64,000 bases of DNA from an uncultured Erythrobacter sp. (GTDB lineage Bacteria > Pseudomonadota > Alphaproteobacteria > Sphingomonadales > Sphingomonadaceae), in the NCBI GenBank assembly GCA_947499095.1, contig CANMMR010000002.1, positions 310,001 to 374,000 of the forward strand. Direction: 5' to 3'. The translations under genes and the position numbers were made by a program. This document shows, piece by piece, positions 40,544 to 49,278 of this stretch; the first letter of the stretch is position 1; each line of letters starts with the position of its first letter. The notes beneath the pieces are model-generated. The model was not told where the DNA came from, did no database searches, and saw only the letters and a program-made list of their open reading frames with translations.

Positions 40544-42607
40544 ATGCGCCCCGAGGTCCTCAACCCCCTGTTTGCCGAAACGGAGACACTCGAAGGTGTC
40601 GGGCCGAAGCTGCAAAAGCCGCTCGGACGCCTTGGTCTCACGCGGATACGCGATCTCGATTATCACCTGCCCGAACGCTTCGTGACCCGCCGGGCGGTCG
40701 GCAATATCGACGAGGCGGGCGAGGGCGAACAGATCGTCGTCAGGCTGACCGTCACCGAACATCGCGTCAGCCGCAGTCCGCGCGCGCCCTATCGGGTGCT
40801 GGCGCAGGATGCGATCGGCAATATCCTGGCGCTGACCTATTTCGGACGCGCGTCCTACACTGCGAAAAAGCAGCTGCCGGTGGGCGAAACGCGCTGGGTG
40901 GCAGGCCGCTTGGAACGCTTCGGCGACATGCTGCAGATTGTCCATCCGGACCATGTGCTGGAAGAAGGCGGCGAAAGCCTCCAGCGACTGTGCGAGCCGG
41001 TCTATCGGCTTTCCGAAGGGCTGACGCAGCCGAAGGTGGCGGGGTTGGTCGAGCAAGCGCTTGAGCGTACGCCCGAACTGCCCGAGTGGATCGATTCCTT
41101 GCAGCTCGACAAGGAAGGCTGGCCAGCATGGCGCGATGCGCTGGTGCTGGCGCACAAGAGCGAGGACAAAACTGCGCGCGACCGGCTGGCCTATGACGAA
41201 CTGCTCGCCAACAGCCTCGCGTTGATGCTGGTGCGCGCAGACAATCGCAAGCGCCGCGGCCAGGCGCTAAGAGGCGACGGCAGCTATCGCGGACGGCTCG
41301 AGCTGCCGTTCCCGCTGACCGGCGCGCAAAAGCGTTCGATTGCCGAGATCGAGGGCGACATGGCGCAGGAAGCGCCCATGCTGCGCCTGCTGCAAGGCGA
41401 TGTCGGCGCGGGTAAGACAGTGGTCGCGCTGGAAGCCATGCTGATCGCGGTCGAGGCAAAGGCGCAGGCGGCTTTGCTCGCGCCGACCGAAATCCTTGCC
41501 CGCCAGCACTACGAGAGCCTTCGCCGCATGGCCGAACCGACCGGCGCGCATGTCGCGCTGTTGACTGGGCGCGACAAGGGCAGGGCGCGCGAGGCAACGC
41601 TGATGGGGCTGCTCGACGGCAGTGTGGACATCGTGGTCGGGACGCATGCGATTTTCCAGGACAAGGTCGCCTATCGCAATCTCGCGATGGTCGTGATTGA
41701 CGAACAACACCGCTTCGGGGTCGGCCAGCGGCTCATGCTCGCCAGCAAGGGCAAACGCGCTCCGCATGTGCTGGCGATGACCGCCACGCCGATCCCGCGC
41801 ACGCTGACGCTGGCGCAATATGGCGAGCTCGATGTGAGCAAGCTCGACGAGCTGCCACCAGGGCGGCAGGCGATCGACACCGTGGTGATGGGGCAGGACA
41901 AGATCGGCCCGCTGGTCGATCGTCTCGCCGCACAAATCGCGGAAGGGCGGCAGGCCTACTGGGTGTGCCCCATGGTCCGCGAACTGGACGGGCCGGAGGA
42001 GATCGCCGCCGCCGAAGCGCGCTATGCTGCGCTCAAGGAATGGTTCGGCAGCGATGTCGTCATGGTGCACGGCCAGCTCGCGCCGGAGGTCAAGGACGCG
42101 GCGATGGAGCGGTTCGCCAGCGGCGATGCGAAGCTGTTGGTGGCGACGACCGTTATCGAAGTCGGCGTCGACGTGCCCAACGCGACGCTGATGGTGATCG
42201 AACAGGCCGAGCGTTTCGGCCTCGCGCAGCTTCACCAGCTGCGTGGCCGCGTGGGGCGGGGCAACGAGAAGAGCTTCTGCGTCTTGCTGCATGGCGAAAA
42301 CCTGTCCGAGTCCGCGCAGGAACGGCTGAAACTGATGCGCCAGACGCAGGACGGCTTCCTGCTCGCGGAAGAGGATCTTCGTCTGCGCGGCGGCGGAGAA
42401 TTGCTCGGCACGCGGCAATCGGGTGATACGCCTTTCACCGTCGCCAGCCTCGACCAAATCACCCAGCTATTGCCGAAAGCCTATGACGATGCGCGGCTTC
42501 TCATGGAGCGGGACGGCGGTCTCGAAGGCAAGCGAGGCGAAGCGGCAAGAGTGCTGCTCTATCTGTTCGAACGGGACTACGGCGTGAAGACGCTTCGGGG
42601 CGGCTAG
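40544..42607 (+). CDS. recG: ATP-dependent DNA helicase RecG
   Basis: The 687-residue enzyme remodels stalled forks and Holliday junctions. It has the N-terminal wedge/OB region (LEGVGPKLQKPLGRLG ... RLTVTEHR), Walker A GDVGAGKT near 285-292, DEQHRFGV, and the TRG-like C-terminal motif LRGRVGRG followed by RLKLMRQTQDGFLLAEEDL. The start at 40544 gives MRPEVLNPLFAE as expected. It converges on the fructosamine-kinase-like gene with a four-base overlap of stop codons. Confidence 0.96.
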   Translation: MRPEVLNPLFAETETLEGVGPKLQKPLGRLGLTRIRDLDYHLPERFVTRRAVGNIDEAGEGEQIVVRLTVTEHRVSRSPRAPYRVLAQDAIGNILALTYFGRASYTAKKQLPVGETRWVAGRLERFGDMLQIVHPDHVLEEGGESLQRLCEPVYRLSEGLTQPKVAGLVEQALERTPELPEWIDSLQLDKEGWPAWRDALVLAHKSEDKTARDRLAYDELLANSLALMLVRADNRKRRGQALRGDGSYRGRLELPFPLTGAQKRSIAEIEGDMAQEAPMLRLLQGDVGAGKTVVALEAMLIAVEAKAQAALLAPTEILARQHYESLRRMAEPTGAHVALLTGRDKGRAREATLMGLLDGSVDIVVGTHAIFQDKVAYRNLAMVVIDEQHRFGVGQRLMLASKGKRAPHVLAMTATPIPRTLTLAQYGELDVSKLDELPPGRQAIDTVVMGQDKIGPLVDRLAAQIAEGRQAYWVCPMVRELDGPEEIAAAEARYAALKEWFGSDVVMVHGQLAPEVKDAAMERFASGDAKLLVATTVIEVGVDVPNATLMVIEQAERFGLAQLHQLRGRVGRGNEKSFCVLLHGENLSESAQERLKLMRQTQDGFLLAEEDLRLRGGGELLGTRQSGDTPFTVASLDQITQLLPKAYDDARLLMERDGGLEGKRGEAARVLLYLFERDYGVKTLRGG

Positions 42608-43410
42608 AAGCCCAGCAGATCGAGTTCGCGAATGACGGCGCTGCGATAGCTTGCGCCGAATAGCCGAACGTGGACCAGCCACATCCACAGGCGATAGATC
42701 GGCTGGCGCCTTTTCCACCCGTGCTCTAGCTGCAAAGCATCGAAGAACGCGGGTGGCGGACTGTCGAAAACCGTGAGTGAGGCCGCATCGACTTCGCGGT
42801 GGCCAATATAGGCACATGGATCGATCAGGACGGCGCGGCCATCGTTTGCGTGGACAATGTTGCCGCCCCACAAATCGCCGTGCACGAGAGCTATATCTGG
42901 TGCCGCCGGAAGCAGGTCTTCCATGCTCTCGGAAAGCGCTTCTACGCGTTTGGCCAGCTCCGGATCGAGATGCGGCAGGTGACAGAGCAACCGGTTGTCA
43001 CGCCAGAAATGCGCCCAGTTGCCGGCACGAGAATTCGGCACCTCGACATGCTTGAGTGCGTAATCCTCATCCCAACCGAAAGCCTCGGCCTTTGTATAAG
43101 CCAGGCACAGCAGAGTCTTGGCAAGTGCAGGCCAGCGATCGCGAGTGTCGCTTGCGCCACTCACGATGTGTTGCATGACGAGGCAGTGCGATTGCCACCC
43201 GTAGACCGCCGGGATCGGCGCGCCGGTTTCTGCCATTGCGCGGAGCATGCGCCCTTCGGCGTCGACCATCGGACCGCGTTTGATCACGACCCTGCGGCCA
43301 TCGGCGAGCGTGGCGAGACTCGCCCCGGAGATGTCGCCGCCAGGCAGGACGGTCTGTTCGGCGATTGCGCTGCCGGTGATGTCCTCGACCGGCTCTCGAT
43401 CGATCGTCAC
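42604..43410 (-). CDS. fructosamine kinase family protein
   Basis: The 268-residue kinase has an APH-like fold with catalytic LVHGDLWGGNIV and the metal-binding AVLIDPCAYIGHREVD, as in fructosamine-3-kinases and the bacterial YniA group. These phosphorylate protein-bound or free ketoamines for deglycation, though some may act on small metabolites. The N-terminus has GGDISGASLATLADGRRVVIK with the ATP-binding lysine. Its start overlaps the AarF-like stop (ATGA), making it the last gene of a four-gene minus-strand cluster. Confidence 0.9.
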   Translation of the reverse strand: MTIDREPVEDITGSAIAEQTVLPGGDISGASLATLADGRRVVIKRGPMVDAEGRMLRAMAETGAPIPAVYGWQSHCLVMQHIVSGASDTRDRWPALAKTLLCLAYTKAEAFGWDEDYALKHVEVPNSRAGNWAHFWRDNRLLCHLPHLDPELAKRVEALSESMEDLLPAAPDIALVHGDLWGGNIVHANDGRAVLIDPCAYIGHREVDAASLTVFDSPPPAFFDALQLEHGWKRRQPIYRLWMWLVHVRLFGASYRSAVIRELDLLGF

Positions 43411-44747
43411 GCTGTCCTCGCAAGCGTTGCCTCGACGATGCCGCGCACATCGACCCGCGCCTTGAGCCTTGCGCCAAGCAGAGCCGTGCCGCTGACCTTG
43501 CGCTGGACAAACAGCGTTTCCGCAGGCGGCAGATGCCAGCTTTCGCGATCCTGCGCGATCGGCATCACGGTTTCGCGAATTTCAGGCACGAAAGCGCGGT
43601 CGCCGAAATCGAGTTTGTCCTGCCTGGCGATCTCGGTCACGATTATGTCGATGGCCTTATCGATCCGGTCCGGATGCCGCTCGACTGCTCGCGGATTGAC
43701 GAAACCCGCTGCGATCGCCTCCTTGCGTACTTGCTCGCGATCCTCGGCCAGACCGGCCATCAGCAGTCGCCTATAGGACAAGGCGATCGCCGGATCGATT
43801 GGCCGCGCCGCGCCGAAATCCAGCAGAACGATTTGCTGCGTATCCGCGCGGTAACGATAGTTGGCGAAATTCGGGTCGGTTTGCATCAGCCCGAATTCGA
43901 AAAGTTCGCTGGCGACCAGCTCGATCAGATAGCTGAAAACGCGATCGATGGTTTCCTGCGGTTCTTCTACGAGCGCTTCGATCGGCCGCCCCTCCTCGAA
44001 ACTCATCGCTAGCACCCGGTCGCGGGTCAGCTCCGTGTCAAGCTCCGGAACGATAAAGCGGTCGTCATCACGCAGAAGACTGGCGTAAGCCTGCATCATT
44101 TCGCCTTCGCGCCGGTAATCGGCCTCTTCGTGCAACTGCTGCTTGGCCGCCACTAGGAGCTGGCCGATATCCAGCTCCTTCGGGAGCAGCCCAGCGATCT
44201 TGAGCAGTGACACAACGTTGTCCACGTCGGAATTGATGCTCTCGGCGATGCCGGGATACTGCACCTTGATGGCAAGCGTCCGGCGATCCGCCGTAAGAGC
44301 TAGATGGACCTGGCCTATCGACGCCGCAGCGATCGGGCGCGGCTCGAACCGGCGGAACTGCCGTCGCCAATCCTTGCCCCATTCCGCCCCAAGGACCTTG
44401 TCTAGTTGGCGGGGCGGCATGAAGTCGGCTCGGTCACGCAGACGAGCGAGAATATCGGCCAATTCCGGCGGCAGGAAGTCGCCCGCATCCATCGAGATCA
44501 TCTGGCCCAACTTCATTGCCGCACCGCGCAAATGCGACAGGCGGTCAGCAAGCCGCATCGCATTGCCCGGTGTCAAAATCAGTTGGTCCATCCGGGGGCG
44601 CTCGCCCGCCGCGAGCCGCCGCGCGCCCTCGCTCAGCATGCCCCCGGCGACTCCTCCGGCGAGACGCGTGAAGCCGGCGAGGCGGCCCGCGCGCGACGAG
44701 GGCACCGAGCGATGACGGTCGCTCGGATCGTTGGTGTCGTCAGCCAT
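43407..44747 (-). CDS. AarF/ABC1/UbiB-type atypical kinase
   Basis: The 446-residue protein has the signature motifs of the ABC1 (COQ8/ADCK) family: KLGQMISMDAGDFLPPEL with the KxGQ motif, AAASIGQVHLA, the ATP-binding lysine in LAIKVQYPG, and QTDPNFANY with LLDFGA for metal binding. Members support ubiquinone biosynthesis or lipid homeostasis, with ATPase or kinase activity. There are no C-terminal membrane helices like those of UbiB. The N-terminus (SRAGRLAGFTRLAGGVAGGM) is typical of the soluble bacterial subgroup. It overlaps the upstream phosphatase gene by eight bases. Confidence 0.92.
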   Translation of the reverse strand: MADDTNDPSDRHRSVPSSRAGRLAGFTRLAGGVAGGMLSEGARRLAAGERPRMDQLILTPGNAMRLADRLSHLRGAAMKLGQMISMDAGDFLPPELADILARLRDRADFMPPRQLDKVLGAEWGKDWRRQFRRFEPRPIAAASIGQVHLALTADRRTLAIKVQYPGIAESINSDVDNVVSLLKIAGLLPKELDIGQLLVAAKQQLHEEADYRREGEMMQAYASLLRDDDRFIVPELDTELTRDRVLAMSFEEGRPIEALVEEPQETIDRVFSYLIELVASELFEFGLMQTDPNFANYRYRADTQQIVLLDFGAARPIDPAIALSYRRLLMAGLAEDREQVRKEAIAAGFVNPRAVERHPDRIDKAIDIIVTEIARQDKLDFGDRAFVPEIRETVMPIAQDRESWHLPPAETLFVQRKVSGTALLGARLKARVDVRGIVEATLARTA

Positions 44748-45213
44748 TCCGGTCGATCAGCACAGCGACCAATGCGTTGGCTCCAGCTTGCACCTCGGCC
44801 CATGTCTGCCGGAACCCGTCGGCGCCCCCGTAGTAGGGATCGGCGACTTCCCTGCCGTTCTGGCCGGGCACGAGATCGAGCAGCATCGCCACCTTCGCCT
44901 TGCCATCGCCGGGATCGCGCTGCGCGATGTTCTGCATGTTCGACTTGTCCATGCCGAGGATGAAATCGAACTCGTGGAAGTCTTCCGCTGCCAGCTGGCG
45001 TCCGCGAAGGTCGCGAATGTCGGTGCCTTGGCGCTGGGCCTCCTCGATGCTGCGCGGATCGGGCGGCTCGCCGACATGGTAATCGGCGGTCCCGGCGCTA
45101 TCGACTTCGACTTCGAGGCCCGCTTCCTCTGCAGCCTTGCGAAAAGCCGCTTCGGCGAGGGGGGATCGGCAGATGTTCCCGAGACAGACGAACAGGACTT
45201 TGGTTTTGGCCAT
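44740..45213 (-). CDS. low-molecular-weight protein tyrosine phosphatase
   Basis: This 157-residue protein has the P-loop VCLGNICRSPLAEA (Cys10, Arg16) and the general-acid loop VADPYYGG of the low-molecular-weight phosphatases. Bacterial members dephosphorylate tyrosine kinases of the BY type or arginine-phosphorylated proteins. Two adjacent ATG codons (45216 and 45213) could start it. It lies 39 bases after the diguanylate cyclase gene and overlaps the AarF-like gene, so all are probably on one transcript. The kinase-phosphatase overlap is suggestive of linked function but no more than that. Confidence 0.93.
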   Translation of the reverse strand: MAKTKVLFVCLGNICRSPLAEAAFRKAAEEAGLEVEVDSAGTADYHVGEPPDPRSIEEAQRQGTDIRDLRGRQLAAEDFHEFDFILGMDKSNMQNIAQRDPGDGKAKVAMLLDLVPGQNGREVADPYYGGADGFRQTWAEVQAGANALVAVLIDRNG

Positions 45214-45252
45214 CATGCAGACTTGGGCGTCCACACGGCCGCCTGCAAGTGC

Positions 45253-46452
45253 TCAGGCGGCGACGCGGACCTGGTTGCGGCCGCCGGTTTTGGCTTCGTA
45301 GAGCGCTTCATCGGCGCGGGCCATGATATGGTCGATGTCGTCGCCGGACTGGAATTCGGCTACGCCGACGCTGATCGTGAAGGGGATGATCGCGTCGCCA
45401 TAGCGCACCGGTTTGCCGTCTATGGCAAGGCGCAAGCGCTCGCAGACCGTTTTCGCGCCTTCGATGTCCGCCTTCGGCAGGATGATTGCGAATTCCTCGC
45501 CACCGATTCGGCCCACGAAGTCGCGCGTTCGCAAGGAGTCGTGGGCGCGAACTCCGACTTCCCGGATAACCTCGTCTCCGGCCGGATGACCGAAGCGATC
45601 GTTCACCCGCTTGAAGTGATCGATATCGAAAATCGCGACGCATAACTTTCGTGAAGAATCGATTTGTGCGCGATCGAGCGCTCGACCGAGCGATCCCATG
45701 AAGCTTCGCCGGTTGGGCAAGCCGGTCAGTGCATCGGTGGCGGCAAATCGTTGAAGTTCGCGGCGCGCCTGCGCTTCGGCGTCGACGGCGCGGCGGACGT
45801 AGAACGTGGCAACCGCGGCAAGGACCAGCAAAAGGGCACCGGTCCCGGTCAGCCCGTATTGATAGAGCTCGTTCTCGCGTGCTCGACGCTGCGCCAGGGC
45901 AGTCTGTTCACGCAACAGCTTGCGCTCGGCCCGTTCGATCTCCGAAAGGCCGACGAGTATAGCCTCGATCGCCAGTCGATCCGCACCTTGACGGACATAG
46001 AAGATCGCTTCGGCGTTCCGGCCGGTTTCCTGTTGCTCGATCATGGCGGAGAATACCGCGTCCAGGCGCTCGAACTGCTCTTCCATCGCCGCAAGTCGCC
46101 TGGTCTGCGCAGGGTTCTCCGCAATGAGTTCGGCCAATCGCGTCCGCGCATCCTGCGCATCTCTCACCCCAGCACGATAAGGCTGCAGGAATGAAGGGTC
46201 GTCGGTCAGCAAATAGCCGCGCTCGCCGCGTATCTGTTGGAGCGCGGCGGTGCGGAGCCGGTCGGTTTCGAGCAGCACTTCCAGGGTTTGTGTCTGGCGG
46301 GCTTCGTTGGCCGAACGCTCGCTGGCCGAACGCTGGGCGCTCCAGCTTGCACCCGCCAATAACAGGGCGAGGATGGCAACGCATCCGATGAGGAAATAAG
46401 CGCGCCAGTCCGATCCGCGCGATCGCCGCGCGAAATGCTTGATCAGCCACAT
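45253..46452 (-). CDS. membrane diguanylate cyclase with CHASE3-like sensor
   Basis: The 399-residue protein has a membrane helix at about 17-39, an extracytoplasmic helical region of about 160 residues with the CHASE3-like GERGYLLTDDPSFLQPY, a second membrane helix at about 203-223, and a GGDEF domain. The active site reads GGEEF (317-321), so it should make cyclic di-GMP. Arg308 and Asp311 form an RxxD inhibitory site five residues before it, predicting product inhibition. It is the first gene of the cluster with the tyrosine phosphatase, AarF-like and fructosamine-kinase-like genes. Confidence 0.93.
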   Translation of the reverse strand: MWLIKHFARRSRGSDWRAYFLIGCVAILALLLAGASWSAQRSASERSANEARQTQTLEVLLETDRLRTAALQQIRGERGYLLTDDPSFLQPYRAGVRDAQDARTRLAELIAENPAQTRRLAAMEEQFERLDAVFSAMIEQQETGRNAEAIFYVRQGADRLAIEAILVGLSEIERAERKLLREQTALAQRRARENELYQYGLTGTGALLLVLAAVATFYVRRAVDAEAQARRELQRFAATDALTGLPNRRSFMGSLGRALDRAQIDSSRKLCVAIFDIDHFKRVNDRFGHPAGDEVIREVGVRAHDSLRTRDFVGRIGGEEFAIILPKADIEGAKTVCERLRLAIDGKPVRYGDAIIPFTISVGVAEFQSGDDIDHIMARADEALYEAKTGGRNQVRVAA

Positions 46453-46546
46453 GATCGGTGAGCCCCACTCATCCGCGGAGCCCTAGCGACTAGAGGGTTA
46501 ACGAGGCGATAAGTACGGCATGCGAAATCGCCCGCTCGCCAACCGC

Positions 46547-46675
46547 TCAGGTGACGCGGTCTCCGGCGTCTGCCACCGATTGAATATCCTGGCCAAGCCC
46601 GCGCACCGTATTGCAGGCCGATAGCGACATCGCACCTGCGGCGACCATGGCGAGTACGGCGAATTTGCGAAGCAT
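46547..46675 (-). CDS. entericidin-like small lipoprotein (42 aa)
   Basis: The 42-residue product starts MLRKFAVLAMVAAG and has the lipobox SLSAC (Cys21), followed by NTVRGLGQDIQSV, the hallmark of the entericidin A/B family. Family members are small outer-membrane-facing lipoproteins linked to stationary-phase toxin-antidote behaviour in enterobacteria; in alphaproteobacteria they are common and their role is unclear. AAGGA lies about ten bases before the ATG. The gene stands alone between the diguanylate cyclase gene and tRNA-Pro. Confidence 0.85.
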   Translation of the reverse strand: MLRKFAVLAMVAAGAMSLSACNTVRGLGQDIQSVADAGDRVT

Positions 46676-46760
46676 CTCGAAGACATCCTTTGCTCTGACG
46701 CCCTCGGGCGCGGTCCACCGCGTCGTTACGAAAGGCGGGTTGATCGGCGATAAACAAAAT

Positions 46761-46837
46761 TGGTCGGGGAGAGAGGATTCGAACCTCCGGCCCCTGCCTC
46801 CCGAAGACAGTGCTCTACCAGGCTGAGCTACTCCCCG
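46761..46837 (-). tRNA. tRNA-Pro (anticodon CGG)
   Basis: On the minus strand the acceptor stem CGGGGAG/CTCCCCG, the D-arm GCTCAGCCTGGTAGAGC, the anticodon loop TTCGGGA (anticodon CGG), the T-arm with GGTTCGAATCC and an encoded CCA fold into a standard cloverleaf. It reads CCG codons. Confidence 0.97.
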
Positions 46838-46946
46838 ACCGGATGCGTGGCGGGGCGGACCCCGCGAGGCAGAGGCGGCCCTATAGGTGTGGATTGCCGC
46901 ACGCGCAAGCGGGCATTTGGCCGATTTTCGGGATAGAGCCGGTGGC

Positions 46947-47873
46947 GTGGAAAACGCGCATTACGAACAGCAATATCTCGATCTGATGCAGCGCATCTGG
47001 GGCGAAGGCGACGAGCGGCGCGATCGCACCGGTATCGGCACGAAATCCGTCTTTGGCGCAAGCCTGCGATTCGACATGACCGACGGCGCGATGCCGCTGC
47101 TGACCACCAAGCGGGTCTACTGGAAGACGGCCACCCGCGAGATGCTGTGGTTCCTCACCGGCGACACCAATATCCGCCCGCTGGTGCTGCAAGGCGTCAA
47201 GATCTGGAACGAATGGCCGCATGCGCGCTACGTCAAGGAGACCGGCGAGGACATCGCACTCGACGATTTCGTGCAACGGATCGCCGACGACGAGGCTTTC
47301 GCGCAGCGTTGGGGCGACCTCGGTCCCGTTTATGGCAAACAATGGGTCGACTGGCCGACCTATCGCTATCGCAAGGACGGGCTGTTCGAGCCGGTTGAGG
47401 GCATCAACCAAATCGCCGAAGTGGTCGAATCGCTCCGCACCAATCCCGGTAGCAGGCGCCACATCATCGAAGGCTGGAACGTCGCGGAGCTTGACCGGAT
47501 GGCTCTGCCTCCGTGCCACAAGACCTACCAGTTCCATGTCGCGGGTGACCGGCTCAATTGCCTGCTTTATCAGCGCAGTTGCGATGTCGCGCTCGGCCTG
47601 CCGTTCAACCTCTGGTCGGCAGCATTGCTGGCGCGGATGATCGCCCAGCAGGTCGATCTCGAGCCTGGCGAGCTGGTGTGGATGGGCGGAGACACGCACC
47701 TCTATCTCAATCACGATCACCTCATCGAAGAGCAGCTATCGCGGGAACCTCGCGGGCATCCGACGCTTGCCATAGTGCGGCGTCCGCCGACGATCTTCGA
47801 CTATCGCATTGAGGATTTCGAGGTTCGCGACTACACGCCGCACGGGCCCATCAAGGCGCCCGTCGCCGTGTGA
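46947..47873 (+). CDS. thyA: thymidylate synthase
   Basis: The 308-residue enzyme makes dTMP from dUMP with methylene-tetrahydrofolate. The catalytic cysteine is in ALPPCHKTYQ (Cys190), and SRRHIIEGWNV, QRSCDVALGLPFN and HLYLNHDH are conserved. It is longer than the 264-residue E. coli enzyme because of an extra segment before DLGPVYGKQW, as in the Lactobacillus-type small-domain insertion. There is no ATG at the family position; the GTG at 46947 (VENAHYEQQYLDLM) is the best start, with 20 codons of unrelated open frame ahead. The ribosome site is weak. Confidence 0.95.
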   Translation: MENAHYEQQYLDLMQRIWGEGDERRDRTGIGTKSVFGASLRFDMTDGAMPLLTTKRVYWKTATREMLWFLTGDTNIRPLVLQGVKIWNEWPHARYVKETGEDIALDDFVQRIADDEAFAQRWGDLGPVYGKQWVDWPTYRYRKDGLFEPVEGINQIAEVVESLRTNPGSRRHIIEGWNVAELDRMALPPCHKTYQFHVAGDRLNCLLYQRSCDVALGLPFNLWSAALLARMIAQQVDLEPGELVWMGGDTHLYLNHDHLIEEQLSREPRGHPTLAIVRRPPTIFDYRIEDFEVRDYTPHGPIKAPVAV

Positions 47874-47897
47874 TCCGGACCGAGCGATCTCCATCCC

Positions 47898-47926
47898 TTG
47901 ACCGTTTCGTGCGCGTGAAATAATAT
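47898..47926 (+). promoter_or_regulatory. sigma-70-type promoter of the bkd operon
   Basis: TTGACC (47898-47903) and TAATAT (47921-47926) are separated by exactly 17 bases. The predicted start point is about 30 bases before the first codon of the E1-alpha gene. This is the best housekeeping promoter match I noticed in the window. Confidence 0.7.
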
Positions 47927-47964
47927 AACGCCTGCGCGTAAGATTGCGTCTGGGAGAGTTTTCT

Positions 47965-49278
47965 ATGGCCGACAGGCCCTCAGGAGCCGGACAGGGCGAT
48001 AATCGCCCCAAGCTGTCGCTCCACGTACCCGAACCCAAGTTCCGGCCCGGCGACGCGGTCGATTTCTCGCATCTGCAGGTACCCGAGGCGGGCACGGCGA
48101 TACGTCCCGACGAAACGTGCGATCCGAAGGAGATGCACGAACTCGCCTACGGTCTCGTCCGCGTGCTGGGCGAGGATAACAAGGCACACGGTGCCTGGGA
48201 TCCGAAGCTCGATCCCGAAACCTTGCGCAAGATGCTCGGCCACATGGCCATGACCCGCGCGTTCGACGAACGCATGTTCCGCGGTCAGCGGCAGGGCAAG
48301 ACCAGCTTCTACATGAAATGCACCGGAGAAGAGGCGACCAGCGTGTCGGCTTCCATGGCGCTGGCTGCAGACGACATGGTCTTCCCAAGTTATCGCCAGC
48401 AGGGCATCCTGATCCAGCGCGGCTATCCGATGATCGAGATGATCAACCAGATCTACTCGAACAAAGGCGACAAGCTGAAGGGCCGCCAGCTCCCGATCAT
48501 GTATTCCAGCCGAGAGCATAGCTTCTTCACCATCAGCGGCAATCTCGCCACGCAGACTCCGCAGGCCGTGGGCTGGGCGATGGCAAGCGCGATCAAAGGC
48601 GACAGCCGGATTGCCGCAACCTGGGTGGGCGAGGGCAGCACGGCGGAAGGCGATTTCCACTCGGCCTGCACCTTCGCGACCGTATATAACGCCCCGGTCA
48701 TTCTCAACGTCATCAACAACCAGTGGGCGATCAGCAGCTTCAGCGGCTTTGCCGGAGCCGAGCGCACCACTTTCGCTGCGCGCGCGTTGGGCTATGGCTT
48801 GGCCGGACTGCGTGTCGACGGAAACGATGCGCTAGCCTGCTATGCCGCCGAGCAGTGGGCCGCAAACCGCGCCCGTGCCAATGCCGGACCGACGCTGATC
48901 GAGTTCTTCACCTACCGCGCGGAAGGCCATTCTACCTCCGACGATCCGACTGGCTATCGCAGCGCTCAGGAGCGGACCGAATGGCCGCTCGGCGATCCGG
49001 TAACGCGTCTCAAGGACCACCTCATCGCGCTCGGCGAGTGGGACGAGGAACGGCAGGAGAAGATGGACCTCGAAGCGGCCGAGCACGTCAAGAAAACGAC
49101 GAAGGAAGCCGAAGCCAACGGCATTCTCGGCCACGGGCTCCACCACCCGTTCCGGACTATGTTCGAGGATGTATTCGAAGAGCTGCCCTGGCATCTCAAG
49201 GAGCAGGCCGCACAGGCGATCCACGAGCGCGAGACCAAGTTCCCCGAAGGACTCCCGAACAGAGGGAAGGGCGCATGA
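47965..49278 (+). CDS. bkdA1: branched-chain 2-oxoacid dehydrogenase E1 alpha subunit
   Basis: The 437-residue protein binds thiamine diphosphate through GEGSTAEGDFHSA...INNQWAIS and has the phosphorylation-loop-like region YRAEGHSTSDDPTGYR typical of branched-chain E1 alpha subunits. With the beta subunit it decarboxylates the 2-oxoacids of valine, leucine and isoleucine. GGGAGAG before the ATG at 47965 supports this start over an ATG seven codons upstream. A consensus-like promoter precedes it. The stop overlaps the beta-subunit start (ATGA). Confidence 0.94.
   Translation: MADRPSGAGQGDNRPKLSLHVPEPKFRPGDAVDFSHLQVPEAGTAIRPDETCDPKEMHELAYGLVRVLGEDNKAHGAWDPKLDPETLRKMLGHMAMTRAFDERMFRGQRQGKTSFYMKCTGEEATSVSASMALAADDMVFPSYRQQGILIQRGYPMIEMINQIYSNKGDKLKGRQLPIMYSSREHSFFTISGNLATQTPQAVGWAMASAIKGDSRIAATWVGEGSTAEGDFHSACTFATVYNAPVILNVINNQWAISSFSGFAGAERTTFAARALGYGLAGLRVDGNDALACYAAEQWAANRARANAGPTLIEFFTYRAEGHSTSDDPTGYRSAQERTEWPLGDPVTRLKDHLIALGEWDEERQEKMDLEAAEHVKKTTKEAEANGILGHGLHHPFRTMFEDVFEELPWHLKEQAAQAIHERETKFPEGLPNRGKGA

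Noticed and set aside
44740..45234. Longer phosphatase start at 45234
   Set aside because: The extra residues (MDAQVCM) precede two ATG codons and are not part of the family N-terminus; the start near 45213 fits better.
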